Below are positions 37,101 to 50,100 of a stretch of DNA of 64,000 nt, one piece after another. The position numbers were made by a program, and so were the translations under genes. The notes under the pieces are model-generated. The model worked only from the letters and a program-made list of their open reading frames with translations. It was not told the DNA's origin and did not search any database. The DNA is from Karalla daura (lineage: Eukaryota; Chordata; Actinopteri; Chaetodontiformes; Leiognathidae): contig CM055198.1 in the NCBI GenBank assembly GCA_029224185.1, forward strand, positions 18,896,419 through 18,960,418. Direction: 5' to 3'. Position 1 is the first letter of the stretch; each line of letters begins with the position of its first letter.

Positions 37101-40100
37101 ACAGACCTCAGATCAGCTGCAAAGGAACAAATCTCCAAAGAATGTATTAAATCAATGGCAATGTTTATAAAATATACTTCTGGTCACAACAAACACTCTC
37201 AATTATTCACCACCAATACACCAGACCCATTCACACCCTGGTAGCAGGTTCCTCTACACAGTGTGTCTGCTCACCTAGGATCTCTGAGCACTCACACATC
37301 CATACACTGAGGAAAACTTCACCTGGGACAGTTTGGGATGCTGCCCCCTGAGCCACAGTCGCCACCAATTATTCCTCCCTTTGTGCAAATATCACTGTGA
37401 TTGTAGACTAATCTGGTTCTTCTTGTAAAGTGCGGATCCGTGTTGCCACGTGAACCATCACACACTATTTAATTAGTGTTCATGGTCTAGCTGAATTTCT
37501 CCACACAGTTCTGTTCAAAGAGACGACTTCAGGCATGTAGGAGCATCGTCGGGGAAGAACGTGGCTCCTCCAGCCTTCCAGTTGGAACCAGCTGTAGTTT
37601 ATGTGACTGTGGCTGACATGCGTCATGTTTGCATGTCCTCATTGGCAGGAGATAGGAGACAGGCACATCTGATCACTTGTACATTTACGCCTCTCATTAG
37701 CACTTCCCTTGGTCGAGACATCGATCGTATTTTACTACCAGGTGTTAATCTGGTCTCGGTCAAACTGGTAGCATGAAATGTGGCACAAATCAATGCACGA
37801 CCAGCTCCACCTCCCACTCAGATTGATTCACAACTGCCTCATCAAGCACATCAGGGCACGTGTTGCCAAAATTCCCCCTCCCTTTGTGTTTCAACAGAGA
37901 AATTCACTCTGGAAACTCATACCAACTTTATTGATTTGTGTGTTTTCTTCTGTCTGCGAATTCTTGCTGTCACAACATTTAATGATTTTCCTTACGAGGC
38001 ACAGAGCTCCTCTCTTTAACGGCAGACCATTCCCTGGTTATACCGCCTTTCATCGGTCTAAATATAAAACCTTAAACTGAAATAGCTTCATTATCGTCAA
38101 TGTCAGCCTTTGAAAGGCCTTCTGGGAAATGCAGTGAGTCATTAAGGAGGAATATAGTAGTCGTAGGCAGGGGAAACAAACAAAAACTACAACAACTTGG
38201 ATCGAGAAGAGTGACGCCCAGAAGATGATATAACATCGAGTGTTTGATCAGAACAGCGCAAATAATGAGGTTTTTTTTTTCTTTTTACATAAAAGCTGGA
38301 GAAGTTCTTCTTTTGAACTTCAGCGTTTGCCTCTCAAAGCTTTAAGAGCTCGACTGCTTTCACCAGGTAGCTGTTAATCTTGTCTGGCTGCTGTTTGGAG
38401 CTGGCAGCTCGTCTGCGGTGAGTTATCAGAGCTCGCGTCGGGAAACTGCACTGCTGACAGCAGGGAGACTGAAACAAATCTAAGGGCAGATCAATCATCG
38501 CAAAAGTGGCTAAAAAGCTCTTTAAGGCTCCAACGAGCTGCGGTCTCAGGTGATCAGTCTGTCGGTGGCGGTGCCACCTCACACACAGCGCCATCATCCA
38601 TTATTAACACACAAATACTGATTAGGGACGCTGTGTGTGTGCGCGTGCGTGTCGATGGTTTTTGAAAAGAAAAAAAAGAAAGCATATTTGAAAAAGGGAA
38701 ATTGGATCCTACGCCGTCATTAAATGTTAATTTCAATCTGCGGGTGGCTCACGGTTGAGGAGGCTACTCACATGAAGGCCGCGTTGCCCTCCTCCAGGTT
38801 GTGTCCCTTGGTCCCCGAGGCCGACTTGCCGCACAGGCACATGATGAGGCCGCACTTGTTGACAAAGTAGCAGGTGACGTCCACGGCCAGCAGCAGCAGC
38901 ACGAACCCCACGACGAGGATCCCGGCCCAGAGCATGATGCCCACGGGCAGCGCCGTGTCCTCACCCATGTCTGCGGGAGGCGAGAGAGAGGAGAGGGAGG
39001 GCGCTGAGCGGCCGCCGCCTCACACGGTTCCACAGGCTCGTTACGCTGGAGCTGGAGCTAGAGCTAGAGCTAGAGCTGGAGCTAGAGCTAGAGCTAGAGC
39101 TGGAGCTGGAGCTGGAGCTGGAGCTGGAGCTGGAGCTGGAGCTGGAGCTGGAGCTGGAGCTGGAGCTGGAGCTGGAGCTGGAGCTGGAGCTGGAGCTGGA
39201 GCTGGAGCTGGAGCTAGAGCTAGAGCTAGAGCTAGAGCTGGAGCGAGAGCTAGAGCTAGAGCTAGAGCTGAAGCTAGAGCTAAAACTAGAACTAGAACTA
39301 GAACTAGAACTAGAACTAGAGCTAGAGCTACACACAGACAGAAACGCACTCACCTGCCACGACACGCTCGGCTCAGTGTGAATTTAGAGCGTTTGCAGAG
39401 GGCCGGCTGCACTTTCAACTATTTATGCAGCTTCGTTTTCACATTGAGGGATTTCCATGAGAACTAATGTCCTCGTGACAAGGCATTGATAGAAACGAAC
39501 GCGCGTATGTTACATCCCATTTATTTGATATTAGAAAGACGAGCAAAACCAAAAAGCCTTACACTGCGTTTTGTGAGAAACTCTGTGGACAACAACAACA
39601 AAAAAAAGATGAACATTTTCTTTCCCAAATATCACACAATGTCATCAACTGTTTTGTTTAAAGTCCATTTTAATCATAGCTTAAGACTGCACAAAAATAT
39701 TCTGTTTCTAAATAAAGGTAACTCTTTAGATACCGATGATTAACAGGTAATCCAGATCTGCTAGAGAATCGAATGCAGCTGAGTGAAGCACCTCTGATAT
39801 AAATGTATAAAAACAAGTGTTTTTTTTGTATATTTGACACACACTACATGCATGAGAAACACCGGAACACGTGTCTTAGTAATCAGCACAAAAATAACAC
39901 TTCTCTTATGATAATTCTGTATACAGCTTTGTCAACGTGTGCCAATATTAACATGACAAACATTTTTTTCAGTTAGGCGAGATCCTGTTTTAAATAATGT
40001 AAACGTTAATGTTACAAATCTTTACAAGTTCAATATGCATCGTTTTGTAAGCGATTAAAGGATATAATACAGGGTTTATGTAAACGGACACGCCCAGCAC

Positions 40101-43100
40101 TCAGCCTCAAATCAGTTCTTAGTGCTATTTTTCTTGATTTCATTGAATTCAACCTCATTTGCAGATTCATTATTATTATTCATTATATGTAAACGGGCAC
40201 TCCTCTGCTGTTGTCTAGTACTGACGACTGGCTGTGCTAATGCTGAGCAGAGTGTAGCTGTGAGAGGCGGAGGACTTGCACTGCCTTTGGTTCAACTCTT
40301 CTGTCTGCTCTGATCTGAAGCTACACAGCACCCTCGTTTTTCTCCTTTTGTCGCTCGTAACAGAGACGCGTCTGTCACGGACAAAGTCTGTTCTTCTTTT
40401 TCTTTTTTTTTCTTTTTAAGGAAGTGAAAGCGTCCAGAGAGACAGCCAGGCCAGAGAAAGGCGAGCTCTCCTCTAACAGGTATGGTGTGAAGTTTTGTTT
40501 TGTTTTTTTTTCCAGCCGCCACGAAAACTATGAGAGCAGGAGTAGAGTGATGAGGGACAAGATGAGTGATACCAAAGTGCATGTCACAGATGAGCAGCCC
40601 TGAGTGGCTGAGTGGTCGAACACACCAAAATGCACACAGGTCAGGACGGAAATGTTCACGTGGTCCACCACAGCAATGTCCAGGACCAGGCAAGAGAAGC
40701 AGGAACATTGAGAGAGGGAGAGAGAGAGGAGCAAAGGAAGAGGAGGAGGAGGAGGAGAAATGAAGATAAACAAAGAGGAAAAAAGAGGGGCGGGGAAAAC
40801 AGGAAGAGAGAAAGTGAAAATGTGTCAGGTCTGAGAACCAAAAGTAAAAAAAAAAAAAGAGAAACTGATTTCTTGTATCGTGGGAGGAGGGGGAAAAAAA
40901 CACAGCAACACATCAAAGCAAAAAGCACAGCACGGAGGAGAAACTACACTGTGTTGGCTTGATGGTGACTCAGAGGTGGGTGAGTGGGAAATGCTTCAGA
41001 CTGGAAAAATGAATTAGAGAAGAAGTGAGAGAAAGACATAATGATGTTTCGGCCAAGCGCGCAGCAGCACCTAGCAGCTAGAGGGGCACCTGACGAGCTG
41101 CTCTGGTGGTGGTGGTGGTGGTGGTGGTGGTGGGGTGGAGGGGGGGTCGTACTCCAGGTGCCAGTTAATCAGTGGTTATCAAGGGTGAGTACAGAGGCCG
41201 CGGCGGCACATGGACAAACTACCCGCTCTGGATGCTACTTCCACATGACACAAAGCTAGAGGAAAACTAGCAGTCATTCTCAGGAAATCATTTCCTCCAC
41301 TGTGGAAGGAGCCTGTCCCAGTTCTGTGAGCGCAAACTCAAGCTCATTTAGCAAGGGCTGTCAAAACTTTCAAGTGAGAAAATTCAGCCGGAAAATGATT
41401 TCTGGCTCACCGCCGTCCAGGAAATCTTTCTTTCTTTTTTTTTTTTCTTCTTTCCTGCAGATTTATTTAGTTGTCATTCACCTTTCAAAGCCCGAGAAGG
41501 GTTTAAAATAGGACATGACATTGTGGTTTCGAGGTCTTTGAGTTTGGCTCCTCAGTTTTTTTGGGGCTGTTTAGTTCCAGTTTTAGTGTTGGGTGAGTGA
41601 GTGAGGGAGGCAGCGGGGGAGGTAGGGGTGGGGGGGTGGTGTGGGGGCGTACCTGGGATGGCCTCTGGCTGCGCCGACGTGTTGAAGGACATGGAGGCCG
41701 GCTGCGACTTGCCCTTCTGGTTCTCGGCCACCACGTAGACGTTGTACTCTGTGTCCCAGTCCAAGCCGCTGAGGATGACGTAGTCGCTGCCGCTGGGCAC
41801 CCGGATCTCTGGCTTCCACTCCTGTGCCTGCAGCTGAGAGACGCACACGCAGGGCATGCATTCAGAGCTGCTGGGCCCGTCCAGCGAGGCGTCCCTCTCT
41901 TTTGAAAAGCTCAGTAATGACCGAGTTGAAGATCTGCTCTTAAAGACTTTCAGAAATCCCACAAGATAACCAGATCGCTGCCACTGGCTCTGTTCACAGG
42001 TTCAAACAGCTGAAAGCAGATACTCCTCTATGCATTTGTATCAACACCCAAACAGTGGTTTTATTCAAATGGCCATTTGCACTTTTTAAAAAGCCGTTTT
42101 CATATCATGTTGGTTTGCTTAAGATGTTTAAGCCTCTCAGCTGCTAGTTCATGTAACTATAATCAGATGATATTAAGAACTGTTAAAACAATGGCAGCTG
42201 TGGATGAAATCATTTTGCTTACACATTTTCTGATCAGAGCTTTGATGTTATTACACATCTACATACAGCTACTGTTCCACCATGGGAGACTGGAGACGTT
42301 ACAGTTGTAAAGTTGTGGTCATTGCATTCTTGCGTTTACATATGGACTGAGATTTGTTTTTATGTGCTGTTGATGATGCAATGATGCAAAAGAGGGCAAA
42401 ACTGCGACTGCATTATTTATTATTTATATTATATGTATTAATATATGTATATTTTTATTAATTCCATTTGCAACAACGCCCGGGCATGTGTGGACTTGGC
42501 CTTAGAAGATAACAAATACAGTACATATTCATGTGCCAGAGGCTGGGGCCATTAAAGACATACTGTTAGTCGAAGCTGCTGTCTATCACTCACCATCCAG
42601 CCATTATAGTTCTCAGTTTATGCCCAACCTTTGTTATGGAGGCTGAAGGTAGGGAACACACATACCATTTACTCTCACACTACATCTAGGAGAAGTTTCT
42701 CCACTCAGCCTAAACATGCATCTTTTTGGACTGTGGAAGGAGAGAACCTGGAGAAAACCCACAGGGGGAGCATGTGGAGAACATCCACACAGGAAGGCCT
42801 TCTAACCCACCACTGATCCACCGTGTGGCCTGATCATACTCACTGGCTTGTAGCGGACCAGATAATGTAAGATGGGCGAGCCGCCGTCGTCCTGCTTGAT
42901 CCAGTTGACTTTGACGGAGTTGCTTTTGGGATGGAGCACGCCTTCCAGTTTGGGAGGGTTGGGATACCCTGCGAGGCACACGAGACCATGGAGGTGATCA
43001 AAATGCTCAAGTCAACGTTTTGTTAAAATGATCCGCTACTCAGTCTGCTCGGCCCATTTAACATGATTGTCTGTGGAAAACAAAAACCCAATTTGGACAT

Positions 43101-46100
43101 TGGTACATTTGGACCCCGCCTCTTTGTTGTTGTTGTCCTCTTAAGTCTCTTGCCCTTCCTTAATCGCTGGCCTGAGGACGGTGCATCTCAAGTCTGACTA
43201 ATTACCAAATGACAAATGGCCACATGCTTATCTGATCCTGGCCGAGCTGCAGAGTGACATCCAATCAGTGTAAGATTGCTGACTGGCATCTCTCCCTCTG
43301 TCAAACGACGCTCCAGGAAAAGGGTCATCGACTTAAACGTTTGCGTAGGATTTGCACTGCATAATAAATACGTTTGCCTGTGCAAGCGGACACGGTGTTT
43401 GTTGCACTACAACCTGCTTGTAATGCATTAAATAATGTTTTCCTCCTCTCAAATGCATTGGAACGATTCCCCTAATCAGTGGTGAAACCCGAGAGGAACG
43501 TTCCAGTGGAGTCAAACAGAAACGCTCTGATACTTGACATTGCTCGATCCTGCTCCTCTGACCTGTGGAGTGAAGTCCGTCCTCCCTTCGAGGCACATAA
43601 TCGGTGAGTTTGTCACATTCTCAGATTGTTCTTTTGTTTTTGACGTCTTGCTTTATGTCTCCATTAAACCTGGGGATTCTTTAAATTCGACCGCTTTGTC
43701 TCAACTAGATCTGTGACTGCTGTCACCCGGTTTAGCACTGTTCAATTACAACAAAAACAGAAGTTCTGGGCTTTGTCATAAATCAGACGTTTGTTAATTT
43801 CACAGCGCTCACTGGAGGCTTCTAACTCCACGTCATTTTTTATTCCCAATTGAAGTGCAAGAAACATCTTAGGTCAGTTACTCAGTCCTGTTATTTCTTA
43901 ATTAAGAAACACTGCCAAAGTACGCCGCCTCTCTCCAACAGCTTGAGGAAATCATTCATTGTGCCGTGTCCTTGACTCTTTATTATTGTAATGCACTGTG
44001 TTCTGGCTCCAGCCAAGACGCTGTAGCAGATCTACGATTAGTTTAAATTCTGCTCGTGATTTTAACTACAGCAGGAGCTGGCTTCGCCGCGCTGGCACGC
44101 TGTCAGATTTCCGACTGACATCAAATTCCTTCCAGGTACTTGTAAAGTGTTTCACAGTTTGGCTCAGCCGATCACATTCGGGTCCAGTGGACCTGCTGCT
44201 TGTTTCTCAAAGCCGAAGACTCGAGGGGGGGACCCAGCTCTGGCTGCCAGGGTAGAGACAGAAACACATCTTACAGGTAATAGTCTCCTTCTGGGAGTCA
44301 CATAAGCAAACTTCTTGCTCTTAATGAATATTTCATTTAAATACACACTTCTTTTCTTTTTTTTCTAACTGTGAAGCACGTTGTTACCGGGCTTTGGAGA
44401 GTGCAGCATAAATAAAGGATTTTGTCCTCATTTACTAATAGACAACAAGGAGCAGGTGCATTAATATTTATGCTCGACTCATAGAGTTCCTCGTCTTAAA
44501 CGGCGTGTTAAATCAGACCATTAGTTCGCTGAGCCTTGAATGAATGGGAGTCAGTCTACGCTAGAGAGACATGAACAGTATGGAGGATACAACACACAGG
44601 GTGGTTATTGCTCTCAGCATGACCACTAAAAACCCCTGATTGAGAACCAGAGCGAGGGCAAAATTGCTAGTTATTTGCAGGTAGGTGGGGTGAACATTGA
44701 TTATGATTCTCCTGTGCTTAGAAGAAACCGTGTTTAGTGCACACTTGATTTATCGTAACACATCCTATGAGCAGGAGAGGGAACATCCCTTTAGGTGGTG
44801 AGCTATCAATACTGTTCCAAAGATGCTGATATTAAGCTCTGTTGACTGTTATAGATTATGGTGACAACAGCTCTGGCTCTCTCTCATTTATCCTGCTGAG
44901 GCAAATGTCTACGCGACTGATTAATAGGATTGAAGTAGACGTATATTACATGAGCGCGGAGAAGCATTTAATGTGTTGTTTAACAGTGGGGGGGGTGTTC
45001 TCACAGCAAATGCAGAAATACACAACAATCTGTAAGTTACCTTCTGCAGAGTGAAGGGGGGGGGGGGTCGTCAGAACCATGCAAGGCAATTAACATGAAA
45101 TCACATGACATGACAAGCGTGAGAGGGAGAAAGAGGCGTACAGACAGCAAAAACAGAGACAGGCACAAAATAATGACATGGAATCACAACAAGGCTTTTT
45201 GTACGAATGAATGACAACTGAGCGCAGACGGCGCTCTGTTTCTCTGTGGTGGGGGGGCAGCAGACAAAAGCTTTATCCTCCGGAATTTGCAGACTTTATC
45301 ATTTCGAAAGGCAACTAATTAATGAGTCAATGCTGATGGGCCTAATCCAAAAGTAAGTATTCCCAAGTCACACCAAATAACCGGAGCCAGGGGGGAAAAG
45401 AGCATGGTGTGAAATTAAGAGGTTTTGGGCCTTAACTCCTAATGTTGTCAATCAAGCCAACAGATTCACAAGCCACAGATCTAAATAATGCTCCTATATG
45501 GGGAGAACTGCAGCTCGGCGGGGAATGAGGATGAAGTAAAATCTACAGGTGAAGACGCAGGACAGTTGGCGTTGATGATGAGGCCGAAAAAAAAGCTGAC
45601 GGCATCTAGAAGACATCTGCGCGTTTAGCTAAGCTTTAAGGTAATCACAAATGGCGCTAATCAGGAAGGATGATGGGGGTGGAGGGGTGGGGGGGGTGGT
45701 GGGGTGGGTTATCCTGCATGGATAGAAACAGCTACAGCAGCAAAAACTAATCATCTATTATCCTCACTACAGAACAAACCTGTGTCTTCAGAGAAAAAAT
45801 GAAAAATGCCGTCTGGGGACATAAAAGAGAAAATATCAGGCAATCAGAAGCAGTTGTCTGCCTAAACGGCTACCTGAATCTCTATTATAACACTTCAGTG
45901 GAGAGTTTAGCACAGGCTCATTTCTGCCTGGGTGCACCGGGAAAAGCAGAAGCAGACAAAGACCTTCATTTCATGACTGTTACAAGGTTACAGCACACAG
46001 GAAACCCATGGAAGCCACGGCTTCAAACACGACCGGAGTGTGCTGGGTTACGTCACCGGAACGTTCCGGTAAGTACACTAGTTGTTACTCAAATTAGTAT

Positions 46101-47131
46101 TTATTAACCGAGTCACTCGGGCAATTAACAATAGAGGGCTTTTAAAACATGCCGCTATGGCCTCCTGTCTCAGTCTGCGGTTATAAAAATGTTCAGTCGA
46201 TAATTAATGCAACTAATGCAATTACAAAACACACAGTGATTTATTGATTTTGCTCTGGCATAAACTGTGCCCAGTAGATGTTAATAACACAGGGCCGGGC
46301 AGGTTAAAAACAGTATCTTCAGAAAAGATCTACTAGTGTGTTAATTAATGCAGAAATAAGATGAATAACAAAGAGACTGTTTTATCAGGGTTTTTTTCAA
46401 CCCATTTATCCAACCCAGCGAACAGTTCTTCAAAAGACAAATGAGAGCGCAGCAAAGAGAAATGAAGCACTTACTTTTGTAAGTGTGGCCTGATGGATAG
46501 AGACAGATGAGCAAATGGATAGAAATAGGAAAATGATTAAATAAGGATATGAAGAGATGATCAGCAATGCAGATAACATTGAACCATGTCCAGCCATGAC
46601 AATGAGATCAATTATGAATCAACAGTGTGAAGCCGGCGAGGCAGAGCGGTTTCTCCGGGCGGCCAACAGAGGGCGCTAAAAACTAAAAGATGGGATTAAG
46701 GAAAGGAAGAAAGTATGAGGAAGCAAAATGCTGGAAAAGAGTGTATTCTAAGTGTGACCTGTGCGATGGAACCAAGATGTACATGACAAGATACAAGCTA
46801 AAAAAAGCATGCAAAAACAAACATTTCCCAGAGAGTTGGATTTCAGTCTTGTCCAGGGACAGACTAAATAAACAAAACAAAGAGGTCAGGGAGTTAGTTC
46901 CTGTTGTCACTTTTACTCTTGGACAGACTTGGAGGAGGAAGGGCCCGGGGTGAAAAGACACAGTGGGAAGCTTTTGTGGCTCTGTCCAAACAGCCTGAAG
47001 GCCGAGCAGTGGAGCTGTGTGAAACTCCCTCCCTCTATGAGCTCTAGCGGATCGGTTACGGTCCGGACGGGTTTCTCCTCGGTCCCGAGGCACGAGCGGG
47101 GACGGCTCTGGAGAGAGCCCGGGCTGCTGGG

Positions 47132-47165
<34 letters not shown>

Positions 47166-50100
47166 CTTACGGACGGGCTCGGTCTTGAAGAACTCGACGG
47201 GGCTCCTTTCACCCTCGCCCTTCCCGTTGATGGCTGACAGCTTCACCTCGTAGCCGGTCTCTGGCTTCAGGCCGGTGATCGTCACCTCTCCGACGGAGCC
47301 TGTTACACACAGATCACAGGCGGCGTCATCCCCATTGAGAGCACCCTGATCATCCTGATGAGCAGTAAAGCAAACGGGGCTCCCTGCTCAAACAACACAT
47401 GCATAATTAATCCCGTCGCGAGTAAACACTGATTAGCTAAATTCTCGTTTCATTCGGACAATGTTGAAACAACAGATGATCTGTTTAGAGATGGTCTAAA
47501 AGGTCTAAATCCATCGACACACAGGCGCAGAAATACCATGACAGCTGTTTTAAAACCGCTGGAATTACTAGATTACTCCGGAATTGGGATTGCATTCACC
47601 ATATCACCAGTTCAATCACAACATAATGTTGCTATTATCTTTCATTTGGTGCTTAATCTCATTTCCCCGTTTCCTGTTTTCTAATCCTCAGTGTGGCGCG
47701 ACATAACAACAGCATCGTACGAAGATTTCCGTGCTGCATTATTTAAATGTGATGCTTTTTGGACCGGCACAAACAAAATATAGAATATTCACACATCTCT
47801 GAACAACAAAGAAATGCAAATCACATGAAATTATCACAGTATGACGATGAGAACATCTAATCCAATGTCATGCATGACATTAAAATGCATGACATTTGGA
47901 CGTTTGTTTTCTTTGTTGTCTTACCATCCTGGACTTCATAGACCTTGTGCGTCCAGCTGCCCCTGCCCTGAGCTCTCCACTCGGCCCTGTACTTGAGAAC
48001 AGGGACTCCTCCGGTCGCCTCCGGCTCCTCAAACTGGATCTGAGCGGTGGTGGAGAAGGGCCTCACCTCGCTGATGGACGGAGCTGATGGCACCTCTGTT
48101 AAAGGGACAAATGCACTGTGATTACTGAACTAAACAAAACAAAACAAAGCACACAAACAGGAAGGGTGCAGCACAGCACACTCTGTTGGACTTGCTGTTC
48201 CCTTCCACTCACACACTGGAAATTCCTCCTGGATCTAAAATGTGTCTTAAAAGCTTCTGTGGCTTTGAGGGGACTCTGATTTGTGTCATGAATGTTTCCG
48301 AGGCCCCGAATGCTGCAAACTCTTGACATCATTTCACAAAAAGAAAAAACAGGAAGGAAAAGGCAGGAAAAACAACATCCAAACAGACCCGGTCTCGCTA
48401 GTCCGGCAGAGACGAAAGACTTTAAGGTCAGCCTGGATAAATTCAATCTATCCATCCAGCATTTTACCTGCTTTGTACTTTAATGGTAACACCACTTTCA
48501 GACTCCCACTGAAGTGCAATTTAGAGTCTCCGATCAGCCTAAACCTGCATGAGTACCACACCGGAGGACCTGGGGAACAGAAAGGTCCTCGGGGCGTCTG
48601 GAATCTGAACCTGGGACCTTCTTGCTGTGAGGCGACTAAAACTATGTGGATGGAATTATGGAGAAAAGGTCTGAACACAATTATCTGACAACCTCATTCA
48701 TATTCACAAAAGTCAAGTTTCAAAACCTCTAAAAGTATATTCAGGGGCTGATCTGATCATATATAAAGCACATCTTGTCTGTATGTGGGCAAAATGGTGC
48801 CTTGGTGAATTTGTCACCTCACAGTTTTCACATCTTTCCTCTATCTGCGTAGGTTTTCTCAGGATATGTCCAGTTTCCTCCCACAGTCTAAAAACTGGGT
48901 CGACTGGAGACACTAAAATGCCCCTAGGTGTGTGTGAGAGTGAATGGCGTGTGGGTGTATGTCCTGAGATGGACTGGGGACCTGTCCAGGATGTATTCCC
49001 CTTCCCTCTCTGACACCACTGGGTCCAAAGTGGGTAAGTTACTGTATGGAGGGATGGATTATACCAATGTTATCCAGAGACCATTCTTTGCACACACCTC
49101 TAAGTGCTATAAAAGACACTGTGGTCGCCATGTCGGCCATATAGCAGTGGTAGCTAACAGCTCCCACACTTGGGCGAGAGCGCAGTTCTTCACTGAATCA
49201 CTTTGATCTTGGAAATGAAAAGCCACAGTGTGATTGCCGTGGTCGGCCGAGTTCTGCTCTGAGGAAAGAAGGTGGTCTTTTTCAATTCATTTGCCTCAAA
49301 TTGTGGCTTAAGAGCAGAATTATCTCTGTGCTCTCTGTTCCATTTGTCTAATGTGCTGCTGAATAGACACTCAGCCGCTCATCGTATCAGCTGGTGCTGA
49401 GGGGAGAATTTAACTTCTAGAAATTGTCTTTGGAGCCATAATATAGACACACACCTGCGACATGCTAAACCCTTGGACGAGCATAATGATCTACAGAGTT
49501 TCACGTTTCAAGTGAAATCCCAGAGCCATTGCCTTGTCTACACAGCCAAAGGGAAGGTATGTAAATTACCTGGTGTCAGACACATTGCCTGTTTTATTTA
49601 TTTATTTATCTATTTTTTTCATACCCACACACAAATGTGCTCTGTGTAATCTCACATTGTGCTGAATGTTTTGGTTTGAACACGCGTGGAAAATCTGTCC
49701 CCGCAGCCTGGAGCCAGACGCGTTTCCTTGCAGTTCCATTTCCATTCTGCGCCACAATGACATTTCCCACAGCCGCTGATTATTCATAATCACTAAATGC
49801 AAACGCTCTCAGCCATCTATTATCAATAGCCCTTCAAATGTTGATCGTGCGGCTTAAAAAGTCACGGCAAAAATAGCTTTCGAGAGAAAAAAACACAACA
49901 ACAAAAAAGCCAGCGATGAATCACGACTGACCGGCCTGAATGAGGAGGAACTCCTTGGACTCGGTGCCCATCTCATTTGAGGCTGTGCAGTTATAGCTGC
50001 CGAAGTCATTTTCGGACTCGGGGGTGATCTGAGGGGAGAAGAGGAGAGGCAAATAAATGAAGGGCAGTATACCAAAACAGACGAACCAACGTTAGTGTCA

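Larger units (their letters stand above)
42969..47170 (-). other. ncam1: ncam1 intron between FN3-1 and FN3-2, home of micro-exons
   Basis: 4.2 kb. Contains the 15-nt and 3-nt micro-exons and a (CA)n tract at 47131-47162. I looked for the mammalian 48-nt and 42-nt muscle-specific exons and did not find a convincing match. Confidence 0.75.
48096..49931 (-). other. ncam1: ncam1 intron between Ig5 and FN3-1
   Basis: 1.8 kb; carries two SINE-like copies in opposite orientation (48485-48640 minus; 48790-49020 plus). Confidence 0.8.

Noticed and set aside
38961..39467. Long open frames of Ser, Ala-Leu/Ala-Pro and Gly-Ala/Arg-Ala repeats on both strands
   Set aside because: They are six-base repeat translations of the hexamer array; no start context, domain or splice logic.
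40600..40600. Second CACTCAG as acceptor for the GPI exon
   Set aside because: It shifts the frame of the conserved hydrophobic tail; the first CACTCAG at 40608 keeps it.
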